Shown here: positions 47,028 to 55,100 of the stretch, in pieces
How positions within the stretch are numbered: the stretch's first letter is position 1
How the letters are laid out: each line of letters opens with the position of its first letter
Source of the DNA: Candidatus Poribacteria bacterium
GTDB lineage: Bacteria; Poribacteria; WGA-4E; WGA-3G
Reading direction: 5' to 3'
NCBI GenBank assembly: GCA_003635195.1
Contig: PYIY01000206.1
Span: forward strand, 1-58,689
DNA length: 58,689 nt
The notes under the pieces: generated by a model
What the model was told of the DNA's origin: nothing
Database searches by the model: none
Seen by the model: only the letters and a program-made list of their open reading frames with translations
Made by a program: the position numbers and the translations under genes

Positions 47028-47957
47028 TTAATCCCACAGCCATGTGCTAAAGTAGCGTTCACCGAGGTCGTTAAAGACTGTGACAATAACGCCTTCCTGA
47101 ATTTGTTGAGCGACTTTATATGCCCCGTACAAGTAGCCGCCAGAAGATTGTCCGACGAACCAACCGCGTCGTGCGAGACGACTGCACATTTCGTAAGCGT
47201 TTTCAATCGTCGTGGGGATGCGGCAATCAATCACCGATTCGTCCAGAATTGCTGGTATAATACTCTCCGGGTCACCGAGCGGTTTAAGTCCCTCAATACC
47301 GGGGAATACCTCTGGTGAAATAGAACAGACTTGGATACCAGGATTGTAGTTTTTCAACCGCCGACCGACACCGGTAATAGTGCCGCCAGTGCCGACACCA
47401 GCAACGAAGTGTGTAATTTTTCCACCTGTTTGGTTCCAAATTTCGACCCCGGTAGTTTCATAGTGCGCCAACCAATTGTTTTCATTGTCGTATTGCGAGT
47501 TGAAAAAATAGCGGTCAGGTTGTGCTTCATAGCGTCGATCAACTTCCCGTAGTGCTTCATCGTAACCGAGGAGAGCGTCGGTATGGATGATGGATGCTCC
47601 GTGTGATCGGATACGTTTTATCCGTTCTTCGCTGGCATTGTCTGGAACTACAAGTTCAACTTTGTAGCCGAGGGCTGCGCCTATCATAGCATAGGCGATC
47701 GCCGCGTTGCCAGAACTGGAGTCGAGGATAACTTTTTCGTGTGTGAGTTCTCCGGATGCAATCGCCTCAGTGAGCATTCTTAAGACCGGTCGGTCTTTAA
47801 TCGAACCGCCGGGGTTATAGGTTTCTATCTTCGCGTAGATGTCAACGTTCGGCAACTCGTCAGCGAAGAGGTCTATCTTCGCGAGCGGTGTTTGTCCTAT
47901 TATTTGGAGCAGTGGATGTTCTGAAATGTTCACCTTTTCAGGCTTTCGCATGCTCAT
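47028..47957 (-). CDS. Cysteine synthase-type PLP enzyme
   Basis: The 309-residue protein is a fold-type II PLP enzyme of the CysK/CysM group. The PLP lysine is K54 in YNPGGSIKDRP, the substrate loop is DSSSGNAAIA, and the phosphate loop GVGTGGTITG is intact. It makes cysteine from an activated serine (O-acetyl- or O-phosphoserine) and sulfide or another sulfur donor. CysK and CysM types cannot be told apart confidently. The ribosome site is weak. Its link to the DUF1015 gene after it suggests an operon. Confidence 0.92.
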   Translation of the reverse strand: MSMRKPEKVNISEHPLLQIIGQTPLAKIDLFADELPNVDIYAKIETYNPGGSIKDRPVLRMLTEAIASGELTHEKVILDSSSGNAAIAYAMIGAALGYKVELVVPDNASEERIKRIRSHGASIIHTDALLGYDEALREVDRRYEAQPDRYFFNSQYDNENNWLAHYETTGVEIWNQTGGKITHFVAGVGTGGTITGVGRRLKNYNPGIQVCSISPEVFPGIEGLKPLGDPESIIPAILDESVIDCRIPTTIENAYEMCSRLARRGWFVGQSSGGYLYGAYKVAQQIQEGVIVTVFNDLGERYFSTWLWD

Positions 47958-47985
47958 GTAGTGTTATTTTATCCTACCTTTTATA

Positions 47986-48615
47986 TTATTCCAAAGCACT
48001 TGGTGCAGATCTTTTAAGCCGTTCGTGAAGTAAGTTTTCCATATAAGCCTTTGCGGCATTGCCACTCAGTTGTTTTTTTAAGATAGGCATGACTTCAAAT
48101 TCGGCTAACCGAAGGGTTGGGTTAAGCCCGTGCAGGGGCGGCAGCCAATCCCGAAATGTGTCGAAAAAAGCACGTTGCGCGGCACGACCGTTTGTATACG
48201 GGAAATCCGCGGTGTGTCGCCGGAAGCGTTCTGGTCCTTTTGCGAGTGCTGCACCATGATGTTGTTGACAAAACTGTTTGTATTTTAGCGGTACATAAGC
48301 GAGCGGGATGTTCGCAGGATAAAACTGGAAGGTCCGCTCTCGAAATTGTGTGAAATGTTGCAGTTCATCAAATTCAAAAATAAAATGATAAGGCTCTGGA
48401 AAATAGGCATCAGGAGTCAGGTGTCCATCTGCTTTTGCTGTTGTGCCTTCCCAGTCGCCTTGTAGTTCAGCATAGAGTGACATCACCGCATCATAATGCT
48501 CTCCGAAATGTTCACGACTGGGTTTGTTACGGAGCCATTCAAACTGCGCACGACGTTCCGCCGTTGTTCCGAAGACCTCCTCTACCAATGCAATGATACC
48601 CACTTCTAACCGCAT
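47986..48615 (-). CDS. Hypothetical protein, possibly nuclease-like
   Basis: The 209-residue soluble protein begins with a helix rich in charged residues (ALVEEVFGTTAERRAQFEWL). Its central part reads FIFEFDELQHFTQFRERTFQF, which recalls the (D/E)-x-D/E-x-x-H patterns of PD-(D/E)XK-like proteins. The C-terminus is helical. I do not recognise a named family, so the nuclease suggestion is weak. There is no clear ribosome site for the start I give. It is divergent or unlinked from its neighbours. Confidence 0.6.
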   Translation of the reverse strand: MRLEVGIIALVEEVFGTTAERRAQFEWLRNKPSREHFGEHYDAVMSLYAELQGDWEGTTAKADGHLTPDAYFPEPYHFIFEFDELQHFTQFRERTFQFYPANIPLAYVPLKYKQFCQQHHGAALAKGPERFRRHTADFPYTNGRAAQRAFFDTFRDWLPPLHGLNPTLRLAEFEVMPILKKQLSGNAAKAYMENLLHERLKRSAPSALE

Positions 48616-48681
48616 GAGATACCCGGACGCTTCCTATCTACAGCCGAACGGCACATTGTTGAAAAAAAACGCGTGTCCATT

Positions 48682-49488
48682 TTATACGGGGTCAATATCC
48701 AGATCTTTTAATGTATCTCCGTTTGTTGTATTAATTAAACTCGCAAGGTAATCTCGGTCGCGTTGGAGTGCCTCTAATTTGTTATCGCCGTGAACGAATT
48801 CGACTTCAAGGTAGCCGTCATAATCAGCATCCTTGAGGATTTCAACGATTCGGGTGTAATTCACGACCCCATCAGCGATTGGACATGCTTTGCCGGTTTC
48901 ATCAAAGTTTTGCGCATGAACGTTTGCGATATGTGGTGCGAGTTTTTCAGCGGCGGCGTGCGGTTCATCAGCATCTGACCGTGCGAGGGGTTGATAGTAG
49001 GTTTTCAGCGCAGGCAGGTTAACCGATTCAATAGTCTCTAAAATGGTTGCGACGCTATCGGTGAGATGGTTGTTGTGCATTTCCAATCCGAGCTGTATAT
49101 TGCGAAAATTTGCCCACTGCGCAATACTCACCAATCGAAAAAGAATCAGACGTTTATCGGCAGCGGTGATCGATCTTGAGGCTCCGCCACCCGACCAGAT
49201 TCGGACGAGGTTGGTGCCTAAGTCGTGCGCTATTTTAAAGGCTTCTTCAAAATGCTTCTGGTGGAGGGACATTAAAGGGTCAACATACGAACCGAACGCC
49301 GAGATGGTTAATCCCTTCCGTTGGGCGATGTCCCTGACGTTTTTGGCGTAGTTTTCGTCGTAGTCCTCTGGTAGATGCGGTGGCTTCCCCCAGAGTTCAA
49401 TGCCATCAAAACCGTGATCTGCTGCGATGTCAATAACTTCTTCTAACGGTTTTTCCTGAAAAGCGATGGTGCATAAACCTAATTTCAT
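48682..49488 (-). CDS. Sugar phosphate isomerase/epimerase-like TIM barrel
   Basis: The 268-residue protein has the xylose-isomerase-like TIM-barrel fold. It starts MKLGLCTIAFQEKPLEEVID after AGGTG, with the metal-site residues E in LGLEMHNNH, H in NVHAQNF and E in YLEVEFVHG. The usual D-x-x-H segment is replaced by TYYQPLA, so one metal ligand is changed. It is preceded by its own promoter. Substrate unknown; such genes are numerous in these genomes. Confidence 0.85.
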   Translation of the reverse strand: MKLGLCTIAFQEKPLEEVIDIAADHGFDGIELWGKPPHLPEDYDENYAKNVRDIAQRKGLTISAFGSYVDPLMSLHQKHFEEAFKIAHDLGTNLVRIWSGGGASRSITAADKRLILFRLVSIAQWANFRNIQLGLEMHNNHLTDSVATILETIESVNLPALKTYYQPLARSDADEPHAAAEKLAPHIANVHAQNFDETGKACPIADGVVNYTRIVEILKDADYDGYLEVEFVHGDNKLEALQRDRDYLASLINTTNGDTLKDLDIDPV

Positions 49489-49523
49489 AGTTTTTCACCT
49501 ATTGTCTGTTATTATATATAAAT

Positions 49524-49552
49524 AGAATACCATAGGTTTAAGCGGATTGCAA
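49524..49552 (-). promoter_or_regulatory. Sigma70-like promoter for the TIM-barrel gene
   Basis: On the minus strand TTGCAA (49552-49547) and TATTCT (49529-49524) are 17 bases apart, about 36 bases ahead of the ATG at 49488. Confidence 0.5.
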
Positions 49553-49624
49553 GAAAAGTTTGCTTGGTTATCAGTCGGCAGTCTAACGACTGATAAGTGA
49601 GTCCCTCTGTTGTTTTCGATATAC

Positions 49625-49653
49625 TTGACATAGTTTAACAAAATTGCTATACT
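49625..49653 (+). promoter_or_regulatory. Consensus sigma70 promoter for modABC
   Basis: TTGACA (49625-49630) and TATACT (49648-49653) are 17 bases apart, 32 bases ahead of the modA start. TGTCAA at 49654-49659 forms an inverted repeat with the -35 box, which could be a regulator site. It does not look like the known ModE site. Confidence 0.65.
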
Positions 49654-49684
49654 TGTCAATAGTTTTTATGGAGCTCACGGAGAT

Positions 49685-50482
49685 ATGTTGAAAGCGAAAA
49701 TAATGCACCGAACTTTTAAATCTCTCACTGCGATGTGCTTGCTGTTCGTTTTCGGACTATTTTTAGGGTGTACGACAGATAAACAGAAGCCGATTGAATT
49801 AAGCGTCTTCGCTGCAATCAGTTTGACGGATGCACTGGGTGAAATCGGGGCAGCATTTACAGCGGAAAGTGGGATCAAAGTCTATTACAATTTTGAAGCC
49901 TCTACGACGTTACAACGCCAACTCGAAAAGGGTGCGTCAGCGGATGTCTTCATCTCGGCGAGTCCGCGCCAGGTTGTCGCTTTGGAAACAAACGGACTGA
50001 CTGAAGCCGAAAGCCGCCAAGATTTGTTAACCAATCAGTTGGTGCTTGTCGCTGATGAAACAGCCGAGATTTCTGTGAAAACGCCTGATAATCTTGCTAT
50101 ACCTGAGATTTCGAGAATTGCTATCGGGCATCCGAATATCGTGCCTGCTGGTACTTACGCAAAAGAAGCCTTGACGCATTTTAGATTATGGGAAACACTA
50201 CAACCCAAGTTGATTTTCGGCATGGATGTACGGGCAACACTCGCTTATGTCACCGCTGGAAATGTGGATGTGGCGATTGTCTATAAAACGGATACAACAT
50301 TGACCGAGGCTATAAAAGTGCTTTATGCGTTACCGTCTGAAGCGTATACACCGATCATCTATCCGGCGGTTGTTATGAAAAGTAGCCAACGAAAGCAGTT
50401 GGCACGTAGATTTATTACGTATCTGCAATCTATGCAGAGCGGTGAAATTTTTGAAAAGCACGGCTTTACCTTTTTGGACTAA
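49685..50482 (+). CDS. modA: Molybdate ABC transporter substrate-binding lipoprotein ModA
   Basis: The 265-residue protein has a lipoprotein signal peptide with lipobox LFLGC (cysteine 29), then the ModA fold: ISLTDALGEIGAAFT, EASTTLQRQLEKGASADVFISAS, VPAGTYAKEAL and VTAGNVDVAIVYKTD. It captures molybdate (or tungstate) outside the membrane. It starts with an ATG only two bases after a GGAG; a TTG three bases later has better spacing. The modB ATG follows one base after its stop. Confidence 0.95.
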   Translation: MLKAKIMHRTFKSLTAMCLLFVFGLFLGCTTDKQKPIELSVFAAISLTDALGEIGAAFTAESGIKVYYNFEASTTLQRQLEKGASADVFISASPRQVVALETNGLTEAESRQDLLTNQLVLVADETAEISVKTPDNLAIPEISRIAIGHPNIVPAGTYAKEALTHFRLWETLQPKLIFGMDVRATLAYVTAGNVDVAIVYKTDTTLTEAIKVLYALPSEAYTPIIYPAVVMKSSQRKQLARRFITYLQSMQSGEIFEKHGFTFLD

Positions 50483-50483
50483 A

Positions 50484-51149
50484 ATGAGGATAACTCCCAC
50501 CGAAGTTGCCGCCCTCTCTTTATCTATAAAAGTTGCGTTTCTAAGTCTTGTGATCATGTTACCACCGGGGTTACTGGCGGGTTGGCTCTTGGCGAAACGT
50601 ACATTTCCGGGTAAGGCTCTCCTGAATACGTTTGTGATGTGGCCGTTGGTGTTGCCGCCCATCGTCAGTGGGTATTTACTCCTGATTCTATTGGGCAGGC
50701 ACGGGTTCATCGGTGGATTGATCTATCGGGTTTTCGGTATAGAGATAGTTTTTACACCGTTGGCTGTTGTCATTGCGGTCTCAGTTATCTCATTTCCACT
50801 GTTAGTGCGGGGTATTGTAACGGGGATGGAGTCTGTACCGGTGGAGCTTGAAAATGCTGCGCGGACGCTTGGTGCATCCCCAGTGAAGGTATTTTGGACG
50901 ATAACGTTCCCGCTTGCGTATCGTGGAATTATCGGTGGAACGATCCTCGGTTTCTCCAAAAGCCTTGGTGAGTTCGGTGCCACAATCATGGTAGCGGGCA
51001 ACATTCCGGGCAAAACCCAAACGATGGCGTTAGCGATTTTCAGTGCTGTACATCTTGGAGAAGATGCCTCTGTCTATCGGCTGGTGTTTATCGCAACCGT
51101 TGTTGCCTTCATAGCCCTTTGGTTGACGGAACGTTTCACCCTCCGTTAG
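50484..51149 (+). CDS. modB: Molybdate ABC transporter permease ModB
   Basis: The ATG at 50484 is one base after the modA stop, so translation is coupled. The 221-residue protein has five to six membrane helices and the permease EAA loop ELENAARTLGASPVKVFW, then SLGEFGATIMVAGNIPG, which is typical of ModB. It forms the channel through which the ModC ATPase drives molybdate into the cell. Length is normal. Confidence 0.96.
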   Translation: MRITPTEVAALSLSIKVAFLSLVIMLPPGLLAGWLLAKRTFPGKALLNTFVMWPLVLPPIVSGYLLLILLGRHGFIGGLIYRVFGIEIVFTPLAVVIAVSVISFPLLVRGIVTGMESVPVELENAARTLGASPVKVFWTITFPLAYRGIIGGTILGFSKSLGEFGATIMVAGNIPGKTQTMALAIFSAVHLGEDASVYRLVFIATVVAFIALWLTERFTLR

Positions 51150-51200
51150 GCATGACAGCGGTGGATTTGATGACAGTGGATTTGCGTAAGAAGGTTCGCT

Positions 51201-52274
51201 ATGGGAGATAGTACCAACATCAGACTCAATTTTCGCAAAAGCCTTGGCAGTTTCAGTTTAGAAGTCAATTGCACGTTGAGAACGAAGGTTTCAGCATTTT
51301 TAGGCGTGTCTGGGAGTGGGAAAAGCACGCTGCTCAATTGTATCAGCGGTACGCTGACACCCGATGAAGGCGAGATCGCTTTTGGGGACGAGGTCCTTTA
51401 CGCGTCTGCCTCCGGAATTAATCTACCACCTGAAAAGCGGCGGTTCGGCTATGTTTTTCAGGAAGGATACCTGTTTCCACATCTCACAGTTGCGCAGAAC
51501 ATCCGATATGGTCAGCCGAATCCACGAAAATCTACAGATGCGATAACTGTTCTTGAAATTGGTGAGTTTCTTCAGCAGTATCCGAAAGAGCTCTCTGGGG
51601 GTCAACGTCAACGGGTTGCGATCGCACGGGCACTGGCTATGGAGCCGCGGATGCTCCTCATGGATGAACCCCTTGCTTCACTTGATAGCGCGCTAAAAGA
51701 CCGAATTATCCCCTATCTGCACCACGTTAAAGAAGTCTTTGAGACCCCAATCCTTTATGTTACCCACGCCTTTTCCGAGGCGATGGCACTCGCTGATGAA
51801 GCCTTCTTGATTGCTGATGGCGCAATTATGGCGAGTGGTGAGCCGCACCAATTGCTAACTGCGCCCTCCGCGATGCCTATCGCACAAATGACCGGTGTCG
51901 AAAACATTCTATTCCTTCCTGTGACGGCTTCAGACAAAGCACGTGGTTTGACTGCGTTGGAAATCGGAGACCAGTCTCTTATAATTCCTTACATTGATGT
52001 AGAAGTCGATGAAGTTGTCCCGGTTGCTATAAGGGCTGAGGATATTATGATCTCGCTTGACCCTAATCTCGCGATTAGTGCGCGTAACATATTATTGGGA
52101 AAAATTCAGTGCCTTGATGTCAAGGGCGACCGAACATGGTTATCTATTCTTGTTGAATGGCATCACCTCGCTGTAAAGATCACACACGAAGCGCGTGAGC
52201 AGCTGCAGTTGAGAGAAGATTTGGAGGTTTACTGCGTCATCAAAGCAAGTGCCATCAATCGCCTCTGGGATTGA
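51201..52274 (+). CDS. modC: Molybdate ABC transporter ATPase ModC
   Basis: The 357-residue protein has the full ABC set: Walker A GVSGSGKST (35-43), the Q-loop near 87, the signature LSGGQRQR (131-138) and Walker B LLMDEP (152-157). The C-terminal 120 residues contain the molybdate-binding (MOP) domain around SARNILLGKIQCLDVKG. It starts after AGAAGG, 51 bases after modB; the gap holds a degenerate repeat (GACAGCGGTGGATTTGATGACAGTGGATTTG). No modE or modD gene is adjacent, so the operon is modABC only. Confidence 0.96.
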   Translation: MGDSTNIRLNFRKSLGSFSLEVNCTLRTKVSAFLGVSGSGKSTLLNCISGTLTPDEGEIAFGDEVLYASASGINLPPEKRRFGYVFQEGYLFPHLTVAQNIRYGQPNPRKSTDAITVLEIGEFLQQYPKELSGGQRQRVAIARALAMEPRMLLMDEPLASLDSALKDRIIPYLHHVKEVFETPILYVTHAFSEAMALADEAFLIADGAIMASGEPHQLLTAPSAMPIAQMTGVENILFLPVTASDKARGLTALEIGDQSLIIPYIDVEVDEVVPVAIRAEDIMISLDPNLAISARNILLGKIQCLDVKGDRTWLSILVEWHHLAVKITHEAREQLQLREDLEVYCVIKASAINRLWD

Positions 52275-52389
52275 GGAATAGTTGTCAGTTATCAGAATGG
52301 GGGTTTTCGTGATGAGCGATTAACATCTGGAATCATCGGTTTCTAATATGTGAGGTTACAACCTTGCTAACGAGGAAAGAGCAACTGGT

Positions 52390-53046
52390 CTATGGCATTT
52401 CATTGTGTGTCTGGAGTCTCTCCCAAAGTTCATCTACCTGCTTATGGAGATCTTCAAGCGTCCCCTCATTCTGTATCACAACATCCGCATATTTGACTTT
52501 CTCCGAAACCGGCATCTGTGAATCAATCCGTGCCTGCACCTCCGTTTCGGTGAGTGGTCTCCTCTGCGCGATGCTTCGTTCTAATGTCCGTCGCAGCTGC
52601 GTTTCTGGTGGCGCAGTGACAACGACAATTAGATCGACCGTGTCATAAGCACCGGCTTCAATAAGGAGCGGTGCATCGAGTAGCACGACGCACATTGGAT
52701 CTTCCGTGACAAGTCGACGTGCCTGTTCCCGTGAACGTTGGATAATCAGCGGGTGCAGGATACTGTTCAGGCACTCGCGTGCGGTTTTATCCTTAAAAAC
52801 GATTGCCCCCAGTTTCTTCCGACTCACATCTCCAGAGGCATCAAGGATGTCGTGTCCAAATGCATCCGTCAGTTCATCAATAACCGGACTATCTGCCTTA
52901 AGGAGTCGGTGCCCGATTTCGTCAGCATTGATCGGAATCGCGCCCTTTTCTGCGAGCAGCTCTGAAACGGTGGTCTTGCCGCAGGCAATTCCGCCTGTAA
53001 TCCCAACGATAGTGCCGCGCGTGCGGTGTGTTGTTTCTGTTTCCAT
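52390..53046 (-). CDS. coaE: Dephospho-CoA kinase
   Basis: The enzyme makes the last step of coenzyme A synthesis. The start at the ATG at 53046 gives 218 residues, the normal length. The P-loop GITGGIACGKTT (15-26) replaces the usual GSGKS, and INADEIGHRLL, LLDAPLLIEAG and VTAPPETQLRRTLER are in their expected places. A longer N-terminal extension is possible but adds no conserved sequence. Its gene faces away from the oxidoreductase gene at 53168. Confidence 0.94.
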   Translation of the reverse strand: METETTHRTRGTIVGITGGIACGKTTVSELLAEKGAIPINADEIGHRLLKADSPVIDELTDAFGHDILDASGDVSRKKLGAIVFKDKTARECLNSILHPLIIQRSREQARRLVTEDPMCVVLLDAPLLIEAGAYDTVDLIVVVTAPPETQLRRTLERSIAQRRPLTETEVQARIDSQMPVSEKVKYADVVIQNEGTLEDLHKQVDELWERLQTHNEMP

Positions 53047-53116
53047 ACATTTGAGTGTATACCACGCGCTAAAATTTGTCAAGGGTCTGCTAATCGTTTC
53101 ATGCGACGCAAAGAAT

Positions 53117-53144
53117 TTGACATAATCCCAAAATATGCTAAACT
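53117..53144 (+). promoter_or_regulatory. Possible promoter for the 53168 gene
   Basis: TTGACA (53117-53122) and TAAACT (53139-53144) are 16 bases apart. The -10 box is imperfect. It lies 24 bases ahead of the start codon at 53168 and divergent to coaE. Confidence 0.35.
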
Positions 53145-53167
53145 CTACATTATAAAGGAGACACACA

Positions 53168-54223
53168 ATGCAAAAACCGATTCGCTTAGGACTGATTGGA
53201 TGTGGGGGTATCGTGCAAATTACGCATGCCCGTGCCTATCGCGCGCTTACAGATACCGTTCAGGTAACCGCTCTCGCAGATGTCGTTCCTGAAAACCTAC
53301 AAAAGATTGGGGACCTGTTCAACGTCCCCACAGAAAATCGATACACAGATTATCGCGAAATGCTGGAACACGCAGCACTTGATGTCGTGACGATTGCCAC
53401 ACCGCACTCACTTCACGCTGAACAGGTCATCGAAGCCGCAAACGCAGGCGTGGCGATTATCTCGGAAAAGCCGATGGCGACAAATTTAGCGGAAGCAGAC
53501 GAAATTCTGGCAGCCGTACGCCAAAACGATGTGCCTTACACAGTCGTGCATAACTATATTTTCACTGCCGGGATGCGCGTGGCGATGACAGAACTTGAGG
53601 CGTTAGGTCAACCGCATTTCGGACGCAGCACTGGAATGGGGTTGAAGCCTGCGGACTTCTCAGCGGATCATCCTACACCGGCGTTCGCGTGGCGCGCCAG
53701 CAAAGCGAAAGGTGGCGGCTGTATCATCGACACGAGTTACCACGAAATCTATTCTGTCTGTACACTGATGCAATCCCCAGTCCGCTATGTTGAGGCACGG
53801 GTGCAAACGATGCAGCTTGACATTGATGTTGATGACCTCGCGATGCTGCTGTGTGAACATGAAAACGGGGCTATCACAACCGTTTCAGGGGCATGGTGCG
53901 TGCCCGGCACGGATTCCGGTTGGTGCGAGATGCACGCTGAAAATGGTTCTCTACGCGTCAATCATCGCCACAACGTGTCGGACGCGCTCCGTCGATTCAC
54001 GAGAGCAGAAGGTTGGAAACAGTTGGAACTGCCCGAATTTGACGAGGCAGAACGGACGGATGCGAGCGGCCATGCCCGCTACTTTATGGAGACCTTTAAT
54101 GCGCTTGCTGCTGGCGCAGCGGTACCTGTGAGCCCAGAGATGGCGTATCATAACCTCTCGATTATTGAAGCGGCACGCAAGGCAACAACGGAACGCCGCG
54201 CTATTGAGATTTCATTGCCATGA
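53168..54223 (+). CDS. Gfo/Idh/MocA family oxidoreductase
   Basis: The 351-residue protein has the Rossmann motif IGCGGI (10-15), the catalytic E100-K101-P102, and the sheet domain with VHNYIFTAGMRVAM and DTSYHEIYSVCTLM. It starts after AAAGGAG. It is most similar in layout to family members that act on inositol or amino sugars; the substrate is not visible in sequence. It is more canonical than the other one at 40648. Confidence 0.94.
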   Translation: MQKPIRLGLIGCGGIVQITHARAYRALTDTVQVTALADVVPENLQKIGDLFNVPTENRYTDYREMLEHAALDVVTIATPHSLHAEQVIEAANAGVAIISEKPMATNLAEADEILAAVRQNDVPYTVVHNYIFTAGMRVAMTELEALGQPHFGRSTGMGLKPADFSADHPTPAFAWRASKAKGGGCIIDTSYHEIYSVCTLMQSPVRYVEARVQTMQLDIDVDDLAMLLCEHENGAITTVSGAWCVPGTDSGWCEMHAENGSLRVNHRHNVSDALRRFTRAEGWKQLELPEFDEAERTDASGHARYFMETFNALAAGAAVPVSPEMAYHNLSIIEAARKATTERRAIEISLP

Positions 54224-54253
54224 CCGTCGCCTATTGGTAAAGGAGACTCAAAA

Positions 54254-54574
54254 ATGGATGGAAAACAAGAGAGACGCCAACTGCTTGCTGAACACCATGA
54301 AGTACGGGTTACCGCCGAACAAAATGCGGATGCCGATGTGAGCATAGTTGGTTGGTTCGTTGCCGGTTTTGCATTAAATGTGATAGGCATTCTGATCGCT
54401 TATATCTATCAGCCCTCTCCACCTATCGCGAGGCTCCACGACTGGTCGGAAGAATATACGGCTCTTTACAGATACGCCTATAAAACCAAGATTCAACGCG
54501 TTCAACCGACCATAGCCATGATCGGTTGCCTCGTATCTCTCACTTTAGGCATCATTATAGGATGTATGATATGA
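54254..54574 (+). CDS. Small membrane protein, first of a paralogous pair
   Basis: The 106-residue protein starts MDGKQERRQLLAEHHEVRV behind AAAGGAG and has two hydrophobic helices (about 31-50 and 88-105). Between them is the motif YIYQPSPPIARLHDWSEEY and AYKTKIQRVQ, also present in the next gene as YVYQPVPPAERLLGKSATY and AYKARIRRLQ. The family is unrecognised. The stop overlaps the next ATG (ATGA), so the two are translationally coupled and may form a heterodimer. Confidence 0.7.
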   Translation: MDGKQERRQLLAEHHEVRVTAEQNADADVSIVGWFVAGFALNVIGILIAYIYQPSPPIARLHDWSEEYTALYRYAYKTKIQRVQPTIAMIGCLVSLTLGIIIGCMI

Positions 54575-55026
54575 TATTTTCTGAAGGAAGTCATAGAAAA
54601 AGCAGTGCGCTATTCTATGCCTCAGTCATTTTGATGTTAGGATTGGGATTAAACATGCCGTTACAGTGTTTAGCGCAGCAGAACTCGGTGGCACTTGATG
54701 CCAAAACGGATGCGGAATATGATGCCGAAGACGATGTAAACACGACGTTGTGGCTCGTCGCTGGTGGTATTTTAGGGACCGCGGGTAGCTGCTTGCTCGG
54801 CTCTGCTGCTATCGGTGGGGCTTATGTCTACCAGCCCGTCCCGCCCGCCGAGCGACTTCTCGGTAAATCAGCAACATACGTCAGCTTCTACACAGATGCC
54901 TACAAAGCGCGAATACGTAGACTTCAATTAGTTGCTGCCATCAAAGGAGCCGCTGGCGGATCGGCTGTCTTCTTCCTGTTAGGAATGCTCAACATAAAGC
55001 CGTGGTCAGACTTTGTAACCCGGTAG
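54571..55026 (+). CDS. Membrane protein, second of a paralogous pair
   Basis: The ATG at 54571 overlaps the preceding TGA; two earlier Met codons exist but would overlap more. The 151-residue protein has an N-terminal signal anchor (about 15-33), an acidic linker (DAKTDAEYDAEDD), a second hydrophobic segment (about 59-78), the YVYQPVPPAERLLGKSATYVS motif, AYKARIRRLQ and a final helix (FFLLGMLN). It is longer than its partner by a signal-peptide-like extension. The pair follows an oxidoreductase gene by 30 bases, but their roles are unknown. Confidence 0.7.
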   Translation: MIFSEGSHRKSSALFYASVILMLGLGLNMPLQCLAQQNSVALDAKTDAEYDAEDDVNTTLWLVAGGILGTAGSCLLGSAAIGGAYVYQPVPPAERLLGKSATYVSFYTDAYKARIRRLQLVAAIKGAAGGSAVFFLLGMLNIKPWSDFVTR

Positions 55027-55038
55027 ATATCGTGAATA

Positions 55039-55060
55039 GGCGAGGTTCGCGAACCTCGCC
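55039..55060. terminator. Palindrome between convergent genes, possible bidirectional terminator
   Basis: Arms GGCGAGGTT and AACCTCGCC with CGCG between form a perfect palindrome at 55039-55060, followed within a few bases by GTTTTTG. It lies between two genes that point toward each other, a good place for a terminator. It is also a member of the scattered GGCGAGG/CCTCGCC repeat family. Confidence 0.55.
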
Positions 55061-55100
55061 TGCAAGAGAGTTTTTGTAAGTCTCGTAAATAAACACACTA

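Noticed and set aside
49625..49659. ModE-binding site in the modA promoter
   Set aside because: The inverted repeat is TTGACA/TGTCAA, not the known ModE consensus; only a generic operator can be suggested.
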